A DNA stretch of 64,000 nucleotides, taken from Brassica napus (Eukaryota > Streptophyta > Magnoliopsida > Brassicales > Brassicaceae). Both the position numbers and the translations under genes were made by a program. Of the stretch, positions 37,165-47,000 are shown piece by piece (within the stretch, counting starts at the first letter, position 1; each line of letters opens with the position of its first letter). The stretch is from NCBI RefSeq assembly GCF_020379485.1, contig NW_026015165.1, positions 36,090 to 100,089 of the forward strand, written 5' to 3'. Under the pieces are notes generated by a model that saw nothing but the letters and a program-made list of their open reading frames with translations, was not told where the DNA came from and made no database searches.

Positions 37165-39489
37165 ATGGAAACAAACAATCTAGACATGGAGAAGAAGCAC
37201 AGATCTAGTACAATCATGGAGCTTGAAGAAGAGAGGGATGGCGATTGGTCAAGATGGGCAAAGAGAGCTTTGGAAAGCTGTGGGTTATGGTGTGGTCATG
37301 TAAAGGGGAAGCCTTTAGTGGAAGTGGCTACTGAAGAAGGTCAGACAAGGAATCTGAAAGGTGAAGATGAAGCTGATCAAGAAACCACTTTGGAGAGTGG
37401 GATTGAAGAAGCTTATGTAGAAAGGTCCAAACTTGTGAAGGTCAGTGGAGACAAGAGAGTGATCCGCGGCTTGAGACAAGGAAAGGATGAGTTGTATCAG
37501 CTTGTGGGAAGGCTGAAAGAAGGATGGATGGAGCTGGATGTGCTGAGACCAAGCACATCTGATCCGAGAGTTATTAAAGAAAGGAGGAAACAAGATGTGT
37601 TCTTTAGCTTTCTTGTGAAGGAGATATGGGTTCTTGTTCTTCATGCGTGTGATGTGTGGGAAGAGGACAAGAGTTCAAACCAGTGGAAAGGTGGTACAAG
37701 CTGTAAGAAGGGAAGGCTGAGAAAGCTGTCTAGAGTGTGGCTTAAGATGGGAAAGGCTTGGAAGAAGGACAGGGAGTCTGGGTATCTAACTGATAGGATG
37801 AGCTTGAAGATGATCAAGGAGGTGGCTCAACAAGTGGTAAGAGGAGAGTGTTCTTACTCTGCCTATATGAGTAACTCAGTGGAGGACAGTATGGTTATGA
37901 AGGGGAAAGAGATCAAAGGAGCAGATGATCCTATCACAAAGAAAGAATGGGATGAGTTTGTCAAGTATGTGTATGCTTTGGCTACGACCCGGAGACAAGG
38001 TGCTCCTGCCTTAGCATCCACATCCAAACCCATCATCATTGATTCTGGAGCAACACATCATATGATCAGTGATAAAAGTCTGATAAGTGGAGTCAAGGCT
38101 GCAACAGGGAGTGTCATGATAGCTAATGGTGCTAGGATCCCAATAGAAGGCGTGGGAAACCTCAAGCTGTTTGAGAAGAGCTCACCTGCGTTCTATTTGC
38201 CTCAGTTCACTTCAAATCTGATATCAGTGAAGAAGGCCACAGTTGATCTTGATTGTCAAGTAGTATTCAGGCCAAATGAAGTTGAGTTTCAAGATTTGAA
38301 GACTGGGAGAGTTATTGGTAGAGGAGACAGCAAGAATCAGTTATATCATCTCCAAACAGCTAAGACCTCTAACCCTATTGATTCTGTATGCTTGAGTAGT
38401 ACTGCGGATAGGTGTGAGAGTACTACTTGGCATGCTAGATTAGGACATCCTCATGCTCGTGCAATTGAATTGATTATGCCTAATATGTCATTCAATCACT
38501 TGGAATGTGAAGCTTGCATCTTAGGGAAGCATTGTAGAACTGTTTTTCCCACATCAGAGACCATATATGCAAATTGCTTTGATCTTGTTCATTCTGATGT
38601 GTGGACAGCCCCTTGTATGTCTAGAGAAAACCAGAAGTACTTTGTGACATTCATAGATGAGAAGTCTAAGTATACATGGATCACATTGCTGCCATCTAAG
38701 GATAGAGTGTTTGAGGCTTTTGTCAACTTCCAAGCATATGTAACTAACCATTACAATGCTACTGTGAAGGTACTACGGTCTGATAATGGAGGAGAATACA
38801 CCAGTCATGCCTTCAAGAGTCACTTGGCTAAACATGGGATAGTGCATCAGACCAGTTGTCCTTACACACCACAGCAGAATGGGGTAGCTGAGAGGAAGAA
38901 TAGGCATCTGATGGAGGTGGCTAGATCCATGATGTATCATGCTAATGTTCCAAAGAGGTTTTGGGGTGATGCTGTTCAGACTGCATGCTATCTTATCAAT
39001 CGGATTCCAACTAAGGTATTGAAGAATCTGTCTCCTTTTGAGGTGCTGAACAAGAGCAAGCCATACATAGATCATCTGCGTGTCTTTGGATGTCTATGTT
39101 ATGTCTGGGTTCCAGGAGAACAGAGAAACAAGTTGGAGGCAAAGAGCACTAAAGCAATGCTCATTGGATACTCAGTAACTCAGAAGGGGTACAAGTGCTA
39201 TGATCCAGCAACCAGGAGAGTGTTGGTGTCTAGAGATGTTAAGTTCATAGAGACAAAGGGGTATTATGAAGAAAAGAATTGGGAAGACTTGGAAGATCTG
39301 TCTCAAGAACCAAGAAACATGGCAGAGAATCTGAGGAACATCTTGGAAAGGCTTGGGGTAAACATGTCCCAAGATAAGGTTAGAGAAGTTGAAAGAACAA
39401 CTCCCCTTGATCATGAGGGGGGAATGAGTCTGAATCAAGAGTGCAAGAGCAGCACCAAGGGGATTCAGGTCATCATGATCAAGAGGTGA
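37165..39489 (+). CDS. Element B Gag, protease and integrase (frameshifted before RT)
   Basis: The start is placed at ATG 37,165 (METNNLDMEKKH), which aligns with A's MESN start; the frame is open further upstream to 37,087. The first ~280 residues are a highly charged Gag with no CCHC zinc knuckle. Protease follows with IIDSGATHHMISD, then the pre-integrase HHCC region (WHARLGHPHARA to LGKHCR). The integrase DDE residues lie in HSDVWTAP, LRSDNGGEY and NGVAERKNR. It ends early because a single-base loss in a G run near 39,415-39,420 moves the rest of pol to another frame. The break could be real decay or a consensus error. Confidence 0.88.
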   Translation: METNNLDMEKKHRSSTIMELEEERDGDWSRWAKRALESCGLWCGHVKGKPLVEVATEEGQTRNLKGEDEADQETTLESGIEEAYVERSKLVKVSGDKRVIRGLRQGKDELYQLVGRLKEGWMELDVLRPSTSDPRVIKERRKQDVFFSFLVKEIWVLVLHACDVWEEDKSSNQWKGGTSCKKGRLRKLSRVWLKMGKAWKKDRESGYLTDRMSLKMIKEVAQQVVRGECSYSAYMSNSVEDSMVMKGKEIKGADDPITKKEWDEFVKYVYALATTRRQGAPALASTSKPIIIDSGATHHMISDKSLISGVKAATGSVMIANGARIPIEGVGNLKLFEKSSPAFYLPQFTSNLISVKKATVDLDCQVVFRPNEVEFQDLKTGRVIGRGDSKNQLYHLQTAKTSNPIDSVCLSSTADRCESTTWHARLGHPHARAIELIMPNMSFNHLECEACILGKHCRTVFPTSETIYANCFDLVHSDVWTAPCMSRENQKYFVTFIDEKSKYTWITLLPSKDRVFEAFVNFQAYVTNHYNATVKVLRSDNGGEYTSHAFKSHLAKHGIVHQTSCPYTPQQNGVAERKNRHLMEVARSMMYHANVPKRFWGDAVQTACYLINRIPTKVLKNLSPFEVLNKSKPYIDHLRVFGCLCYVWVPGEQRNKLEAKSTKAMLIGYSVTQKGYKCYDPATRRVLVSRDVKFIETKGYYEEKNWEDLEDLSQEPRNMAENLRNILERLGVNMSQDKVREVERTTPLDHEGGMSLNQECKSSTKGIQVIMIKR

Positions 39490-41330
39490 CACAAGAAGTA
39501 GAGAATGTTCCTCAGGTCGGTGTGAATGAGCAGGGAGAGGTTCATGATCCAGAGGAGGTGAGTGAGACAGAAACAGAGGTTCAAGCAGAGGTTCAAGCTG
39601 AGGATCAGGTTCAGGTTTTGCGAAGGAGCACAAGGATAAAGAGGGATGCTTCCAACTGGGTAAACACGAGAGTGTACTACAATGCCCAGGCTGTGGAGCA
39701 TCCTTCTCAAGCCGTATGTTCCTTTGCAGAATATCCAGAAGAGCACATGGTGTTTATGTGTAACTTGGATGAGAATGAGATACCAAGATCTTATGAAGAA
39801 GCTATGAAGCACAAGGTTTGGAGAGATTCAGTAGGAGATGAAAGGGATGCAATGATCAGGAATGATACTTGGTATGAGAGTGAGTTACCTAAAGGGAAGA
39901 AGGCAGTTTCAAGCAGATGGATCTTCACCATCAAGTATCTTGCAAATGGGGAGATAGATAGGCGCAAGACTAGGCTGGTTGCAAGAGGATTTACACAGAC
40001 TTATGGGGAAGATTACATTGATACTTTTGCACCAGTGGCCAAGCTTCACACAATTCGAATTGTGTTATCCATTGCAACAAACTTGGAGTGGGATTTGTGG
40101 CAAATGGATGTGAAGAATGCTTTCTTGCAAGGTGAACTTGAAGATGAAGTATACATGCATCCACCTCCTGGTCTTGAGCATCTAGTAAAGCCAGGGAATG
40201 TTTTGAGATTGAAGAAAGCAATATATGGGTTGAAGCAGTCACCTAGAGCTTGGTACAGGAAGCTGAGTACAACACTCAATGGGAGAGGCTTTAGGAAGTC
40301 TGAACTAGATCACACTCTCTTCACCTTGACAGGACCTTCAGGGAGCATTGTGATTCTAGTGTATGTGGATGATTTGATTATCACAGGAAGTGATAAGGCA
40401 GGGATTCAGGCCACTAAGGAGTTTCTCAAATCTGTGTTTGACATCAAGGATTTGGGAGAGATGAAGTATTTTCTGGGCATTGAGATATGCAGATCAAAGG
40501 AGGGTTTGTTTATGTCTCAAAGGAAGTATACTATGGATATGTTGAAGGAGACTGATGTGCTTGGAGGAAAGATAGCCAAGACACCTCTCGAGGAGGGATA
40601 TAAGGTTCTGCGTGAGGGGGAGGTTGAAGAGAAGCAGCTGTTTGAGGATCCTAAGCTATACAGGAAGATGGTTGGCAAGCTGATCTACTTGACCATCACT
40701 AGGCCAGATATATGCTTTGCGGTGAATCAAGTGAGTCAACATATGCAGGCGCCAAAGGTCCATCATTGGAAGATGGTTGATAGGATACTGAGGTATTTGA
40801 GTGGCACGTCTGGTCAAGGAGTTTGGATGGGTTGTAATGGCAGTACAGAAGTGGTTGGATATTGTGATGCTGATTGGGCAGGAGATAGAGTGGACAGGAG
40901 ATCAACTACTGGGTATTGTACATTCATTGGAGGGAACTTGGTCACTTGGAAGAGTAAGAAGCAGAAGGTTATCTCCTGTTCAAGTGCTGAAGCTGAGTAT
41001 AGAGCCATGTTGAAGCTGACAAACGAGTTGGTGTGGATCAAGGGGATCTTGAAGCATTTGGAGATTGAGCAGAGTACTCCTATGACAATGCATTGTGACA
41101 ATCAAGCAGCTATCCACATTGCTTCTAACTCAGTCTTTCATGAGAGGACGAAGCATATAGAAGTTGATTGCCACAAGGTGAGGCAGATGATTATACTTGG
41201 AGTGATATTGCCATGTTATACAAGAAGTGAAGATCAGCTTGCAGATGTGTTTACTAAAGCAGCGAGATTAAAGACAATGGAGTCCATACTATCAAGACTT
41301 GGACTCATTGATCTTACTCCTAGGAGCTGA
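39441..41330 (+). pseudogene. Element B reverse transcriptase and RNaseH (frame-shifted half of pol)
   Basis: This open frame overlaps the end of the preceding ORF and begins without an ATG of its own, so it is the downstream half of one polyprotein. It contains the linker, RRSTRIKRD, RT motifs WQMDVKNAF and YVDD, then RNaseH with GYCDADWAGD, SSAEAEYRAM and HCDNQAA, and the shared C-terminus LGLIDLTPRS. The last 100 residues match element C exactly as far as I compared them. All catalytic motifs are present, so only the frameshift inactivates it. Confidence 0.87.
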
Positions 41331-41362
41331 GCCCCTTAACCATGGAGTCTCCACTCTTTTTC

Positions 41363-41472
41363 CCTCATCAAGGTTTTATCCCATTGGGTTTTCTTTGGTG
41401 AGGTTTTTAATGAGGGAGGTCTTCATGGTTTCCAAGCTTGACTTGTTCTACATGGTCTAACTTGAGGGGGAG
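41363..41472 (+). promoter_or_regulatory. Element B pre-PPT double-hairpin module and PPT
   Basis: Hairpin 1 is at 41,363-41,403; its right arm is CTTTGGTGAGG, and the C-to-T change still allows G-U pairing. Hairpin 2 is at 41,433-41,464, with two mismatches in its 3' arm (GTCTAACTTG). The PPT GAGGGGGAG ends at 41,472, touching the 3' LTR. Confidence 0.68.
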
Positions 41473-41947
41473 TGTTGAGATGAAGACCAAGGAGGCTGAG
41501 ACAGTAACTTTAGAGTTTTACTGTGGTAACTTTATTTTAACCACAGTAACTACTTGGCGAAGTTATCTGATGGGATGAGAAGGTAACTTAGTGAGAAGTA
41601 GAGAGGAAATTCGACCAAAGAGGATAAGGAAGGATAAGGGAGCACTTTGACAGCCTGTATGATGCTGGAAAGGAGAATCTGCTTTATTACTATAGCAAGC
41701 ATGTGAGGAACCACAACCAAGCATTTCAAAAGGAGTTCCAGCCTGTCCATTGACTCCACATGCTTATGGATTTCGAAATCCCCTTTGTATCAACCTTATC
41801 TCTTCATATATAACTTGTATCTGAGACATTAAATCAATTAATGGAGTTTTGAGTCTATCTCTCTCTAGAATCTCTATATTCTCTCTAAACTTTACTCTAA
41901 TCTTCTCTGATTATTATTAAACACACTCTAAAACAAAAAAGTGTTTA
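41473..41947 (+). repeat. Element B 3' LTR
   Basis: 475 bp; it differs from the 5' LTR at five positions (A/G, A/C, G/A, T/G, C/A), all substitutions. It ends GTGTTTA beside the TSD GGAAG. Confidence 0.92.
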
Positions 41948-43430
41948 GGAAGTTCATAAATGCTTCTAGCACCCTATCTTTAGATGGAAGCAATGTAAGC
42001 CAAGTATACTTAGACTTCTCGTCAATGAATGTCACAAAGTACTTCTGGCTATCTCTAGACAAACAAGGAGCAGTCCACACATCTGAATGAACTAGATCAA
42101 AGCAATGCTCATAAGTAGTTTCTGATGTTGGAAAAACAGTCCTACAATGCTTCCCTAATATGCATGCTTCACACTCCAAGTGACTAAATGACATATTAGG
42201 AATTATCAATTCAATAGCACGAGCATGAGGATGTCCCAATCTAGCATGCCAAGTAATACTATCAATCTTCTCATAAGTACTACTCAAACACATAGAATCA
42301 AAGGGTTTAGAGATCTTAGCCAATTGGAGCTGATATAGATTATTCTTGCTGTCTCCTCTCCCAATGACCCTTCCAGTCTTCAAATCTTGGAACTCAACAT
42401 CATCTGGCCTGAATACTACTTGACAGCCAAGATCAATTGTGGCTTTCCTCACAGATAGCAAATTTGAAGCAAACTGTGGCATGTAGAAGGCATCTGAGTC
42501 TTTATCAAATAGCTTGAGCTTTCCAACTCCTTCTATTGGAATCCTATCACCATTAGCTATCATCACACCCCCAGTGGCTTTCTTTACATCACTCATTAAG
42601 CTTCTATCACTAATCATGTGATGACTTGCTCCAGAATCAACAATGATGGGTTTGTTGGATGTGGATGCTTTGGCAGGAGCACCTTGTCTCCGGGTCGTAG
42701 CCAAAGCATACACATACTTGACAAACTCATCCCATTCCTCCTTTGTGACTCGCTCATCTGCTCCTTTGGTCTCTAGCTTCCTCATAACCCCACTGCTCTC
42801 TACAGATTCTCCCATGCAAGCTGAGTAGAAACACTCTCCTACTTGCATACTCTCCTTGATACCCTTCCTCCATAATCTGCTCATCATGACCCACATCTTA
42901 GAAAGTTTTCTCAACTTTCCCTTCTTGCAGCTTGTACCTCTCTTCCATCTACCTGGCTTCTTGTTTATCTCCCACACATCACAAATGTGTTCAACCAACT
43001 CACATATCTCTTCCATAAGAAAGCTAAAGATCACATCTTGCTTCCTCCTTCCTGTATGAGTTTTCACCATACCCAACTCTGATTCTACTTCTCTCAGCCT
43101 CCCCACAAGCTGATACAACTCGTCCTTCCTTTGTCTTAGACTATAGATCACGCCCTTGGCTTCATGACCCTCCAACCTTGCTGTCTGACCTTCTTCAGCA
43201 GCTACCTCCTTTAAAGGTTCTACCTTTACTTGAATCTCCTTCAAACTTGCTGTCTGATCTTTCTCAGCAGCTCTCACCTTTAAAGGCTCTTCCTTTACAT
43301 GATTACTCCAAATCCCACAGCTTTCCAAAGCTGTCTCTACCCAATCTGACCAGATCCACTTGTTTTCTCTCCCTTTCTTCACTTGATAACTTGATCTTGT
43401 CTTCATCTCTCTGCTCACGTTTGACTCCAT
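41948..43430 (-). CDS. Element A polyprotein, N-terminal part: Gag, protease, start of integrase
   Basis: The first in-frame ATG after the PBS is at 43,430 (MESNVSREMK). Residues 1 to about 260 are a charged Gag with no CCHC knuckle and no Gag motif I recognise. Protease has VDSGASHHMISD with the active Asp at residue 265. Pre-integrase HHCC spans about 394-429, and the first integrase Asp is residue 450 (HSDVWTAP). B is inserted after FMNF; the frame then runs a few residues into B's LTR to 41,928. A's continuation is at 36,523 and downward. Confidence 0.9.
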
Positions 43431-43553
43431 CAGATGTCCTCAATAAAACCCAGCAAATGAAGAACAGAGCTACAAACATCAAGAACAGCTCAAGAACACA
43501 AAACCAGATTTTTTAAGAACATGAATAACACACTTCCACCCTTTTAGTAACCT

Positions 43554-43566
43554 GGCTCTGATACCA
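43554..43566 (-). other. Primer binding site of element A
   Basis: The reverse complement reads TGGTATCAGAGCC directly after the 5' LTR end GTGTATA. Initiator tRNA-Met type. Confidence 0.9.
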
Positions 43567-44035
43567 TATACACTTTTGTGTATTAGAGTGTGTTTAAGAA
43601 CAATCAGATTGTTTTGTGTAAGATTAAAGAGATTAAGAGAATAAGTAGAGAGAGAATAGAGAGAATACTCAAAACTCCATTTATTAATTTAATGTCTCAG
43701 ATACAAGTTATATATGAAGAGATAAGGATAATACAAAGAGGATTTCGAAATCATAAGCATGTGAAGTCAAGGGATAGGCTGTAAAGATGCTTCACATGCT
43801 TGGACAGGCTGTAAAGGTGCTTTACCTTTCCAGCTATGACCAGACCTTATCCAAACTACTCCTTCCTTATCCAGACTTCCTCTTGGGCGTGATCCACTCT
43901 CCAAAGGGATGCAAAGTAACTTCCTAAGCTTTTAACTTAGTTACCACAGTCAAACCGAAGTTACTGTGGTAAAACTCCAAAGTTACTATCTGCCCCAATA
44001 CTCTTCCTCTATCAATGTATCACCTCTTCTCAACA
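43567..44035 (-). repeat. Element A 5' LTR
   Basis: 469 bp, identical by eye to the 3' LTR. It begins TGTTGAGAAG (minus strand) next to the TSD copy GGTTT at 44,036-44,040. U3 inverted repeat arms are at 43,941-43,950 and 43,963-43,972. A TATATA box near 43,709-43,716 precedes an AATAAA-like signal on the minus strand. Confidence 0.92.
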
Positions 44036-47000
44036 GGTTTGATTGGAACGACGAAGAAGCTGTGCTATTCCCAAACTGGGAAACTGGAATCACCTGATTT
44101 GAAAGTGGGATAACTTTTTCATGCCAACTCCTATGAGATTAATTCAACTTCCTGGTGATTCTCCACCACTTTATGTATCCAAATCAAGCTTCTTACAAAG
44201 AGATTCATCCTGGTTGATTGGAACGACGAAGAAGCTGTGCTATTCCCAAACTGGGAAACTGGAATCACCTGATTTGAAAGTGGGATAACTTCTTCATGCC
44301 AACTCCTATTAGATTTATTCAACTTCCTGGTGATTCTCCACCACTTTTTGTATCCAAATCAAGCTTCTTACAAAGAGATTCATCCTGGGGGTATTGGAAC
44401 GACGAAGAAGCTGTGCTATTCCCAAACTGGGAAACTGGAATCACCTGATTTGAAAGTGGGATAACTTCTTCATGCCAACTCCTATGAGATTTATTCAACT
44501 TCCTGGTGATTCTCCACCACTTTATGTATCCAAATCAAGCTTCTTACAAAGTGATTCATCCTGGTTTGATTGGAACGACGAAGAAGCTGTGCTATTCCCA
44601 AACTGGGAAACTGGAATCACCTGATTTGAAAGTGGGATAACTTCTTCATCCCAATCCTATGAGATTTATTCAACTTCCTGGTGATTCTCCACCACTTTAT
44701 GTATCCAAATCAAGCTTCTTACAAAGAGATTCATCCTGGTTTGATTGGAACGACGAAGAAGCTGTGCTATTCCCAAACTGGGAAACTGGAATCACCTGAT
44801 TTGAAAGTGGGATAACTTCTTCATGCCAACTCCTATGAGATTTATTCAACTTCCTGGTGATTCTCCACCACTTTATGTATCCAAATCAAGCTTCTTACAA
44901 AGTGATTCATCCTGGTTTGATTGGAACGACGAAGAAGCTGTGCTATTCCCAAACTGGGAAACTGGAATCACCTGATTTGAAAGTGGGATAACTTCTTCAT
45001 GCCAACTCCTATGAGATTTATTCAACTTCCTGGTGATTCTCCACCACTTTATGTATCCAAATCAAGCTTTCACAAAGTGATTCATCCTGGTTTGATTGGA
45101 ACGACGAAGAAGCTGTGCTATTCCCAAACTGGGAAACTGGAATCACCTGATTTGAAAGTGGGATAACTTCTTCATGCCAACTCCTATGAGATTTATTCAA
45201 CTTCCTGGTGATTCTCCACCACTTTATGTATCCAAATCAAGCTTCTTACAAAGAGATTCATCCTGGTTTGATTGGAACGACGAAGAAGCTGTGCTATTCC
45301 CAAACTGGGAAACTGGAATCACCTGATTTGAAAGTGGGATAACTTCTTCATGCCAACTCCTATGAGATTTATTCAACTTCCTGGTGATTCTCCACCACTT
45401 TATGTATCCAAATCAAGCTTCTTACAAAGTGATTCATCCTGGTTTGATTGGAACGACGAAGAAGCTGTGCTATTCCCAAACTGGGAAACTGGAATCACCT
45501 GATTTGAAAGTGGGATAACTTCTTCATGCCAACTCCTATGAGATTTATTCAACTTCCTGGTGATTCTCCACCACTTTATGTATCCAAATCAAGCTTCTTA
45601 CAAAGAGATTCATCCTGGTTTGATTGGAACGACGAAGAAGCTGTGCTATTCCCAAACTGGGAAACTGGAATCACCTGATTTGAAAGTGGGATAACTTCTT
45701 CATGCCAACTCCTATGAGATTTATTCAACTTCCTGGTGATTCTCCACCACTTTATGTATCCAAATCAAGCTTCTTACAAAGTGATTCATCCTGGTTTGAT
45801 TGGAACGACGAAGAAGCTGTGCTATTCCCAAACTGGGAAACTGGAATCACCTGATTTGAAAGTGGGATAACTTCTTCATGCCAACTCCTATGAGATTTAT
45901 TCAACTTCCTGGTGATTCTCCACCACTTTATGTATCCAAATCAAGCTTTTACAAAGTGATTCATCCTGGTTTGATTGGAACGACGAAGAAGCTGTGCTAT
46001 TCCCAAACTGGGAAACTGGAATCACCTGATTTGAAAGTGGGATAACTTCTTCATCCCAACTCCTATGAGATTTATTCAACTTCCTGGTGATTCTCCACCA
46101 CTTTATGTATCCAAATCAAGCTTCTTACAAAGAGATTCATCCTGGTTTGATTGGAACGACGAAGAAGCTGTGCTATTCCCAAACTGGGAAACTGGAATCA
46201 CCTGATTTGAAAGTGGGATAACTTCTTCATGCCAACTCCTATGAGATTTATTCAACTTCCTGGTGATTCTCCACCACTTTATGTATCCAAATCAAGCTTC
46301 TTACAAAGAGATTCATCCTGGTTTGATTGGAACGACGAAGAAGCTGTGCTATTCCCAAACTGGGAAACTGGAATCACCTGATTTGAAAGTGGGATAACTT
46401 CTTCATGCCAACTCCTATGAGATTTATTCAACTTCCTGGTGATTCTCCACCACTTTATGTATCCAAATCAAGCTTCTTACAAAGAGATTCATCCTGGTTT
46501 GATTGGAACGACGAAGAAGCTGTGCTATTCCCAAACTGGGAAACTGGAATCACCTGATTTGAAAGTGGGATAACTTCTTCATGCCAACTCCTATGAGATT
46601 TATTCAACTTCCTGGTGATTCTCCACCACTTTATGTATCCAAATCAAGCTTCTTACAAAGTGATTCATCCTGGTTTGATTGGAACGACGAAGAAGCTGTG
46701 CTATTCCCAAACTGGGAAACTGGAATCACCTGATTTGAAAGTGGGATAACTTCTTCATGCCAACTCCTATGAGATTTATTCAACTTCCTGGTGATTCTCC
46801 ACCACTTTATGTATCCAAATCAAGCTTTCACAAAGGATTCATCCTGGTTTGATTGGAACGACGAAGAAGCTGTGCTATTCCCAAACTGGGAAACTGGAAT
46901 CACCTGATTTGAAAGTGGGATAACTTCTTCATGCCAACTCCTATGAGATTTATTCAACTTCCTGGTGATTCTCCACCACTTTATGTATCCAAATCAAGCT

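Larger units (their letters stand above)
36529..41947 (+). mobile_element. Copia element B, nested in element A
   Basis: 5,419 bp with TSD GGAAG (36,524-36,528 and 41,948-41,952) inside A's integrase region, in opposite orientation to A. It is complete: two 475-bp LTRs differing at 5 sites, PBS, gag-pol and PPT. The gag-pol frame is broken once by an apparent 1-nt deletion in the G run near 39,415-39,420. Its pol 3' half is nearly identical to that of A and C, while gag and LTRs are distinct. Confidence 0.93.
28119..44035 (-). mobile_element. Copia element A, autonomous type, host of two nested insertions
   Basis: A Ty1/copia element on the minus strand with 469-bp LTRs that I read as identical, a PBS, gag-pol and a PPT. 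The TSD GGTTT is seen at 28,114-28,118 and 44,036-44,040, exactly in phase with the satellite, so arrays 2 and 3 were one array before insertion. Without the nested N2 and B and their TSD copies, A is about 5.4 kb. Its coding frame is continuous across both insertions (1,385 codons), so it was probably intact when hit. Gene order (integrase before RT), a YVDD RT motif and sequence flavour suggest the Ale / ATCOPIA93-like group (inference from memory). Confidence 0.92.

Noticed and set aside
39400..39489. Programmed ribosomal frameshift in element B between integrase and RT
   Set aside because: A and C have this region in one frame, there is no slippery-heptamer layout, and the shift lies in a G run. 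A one-base loss is simpler.
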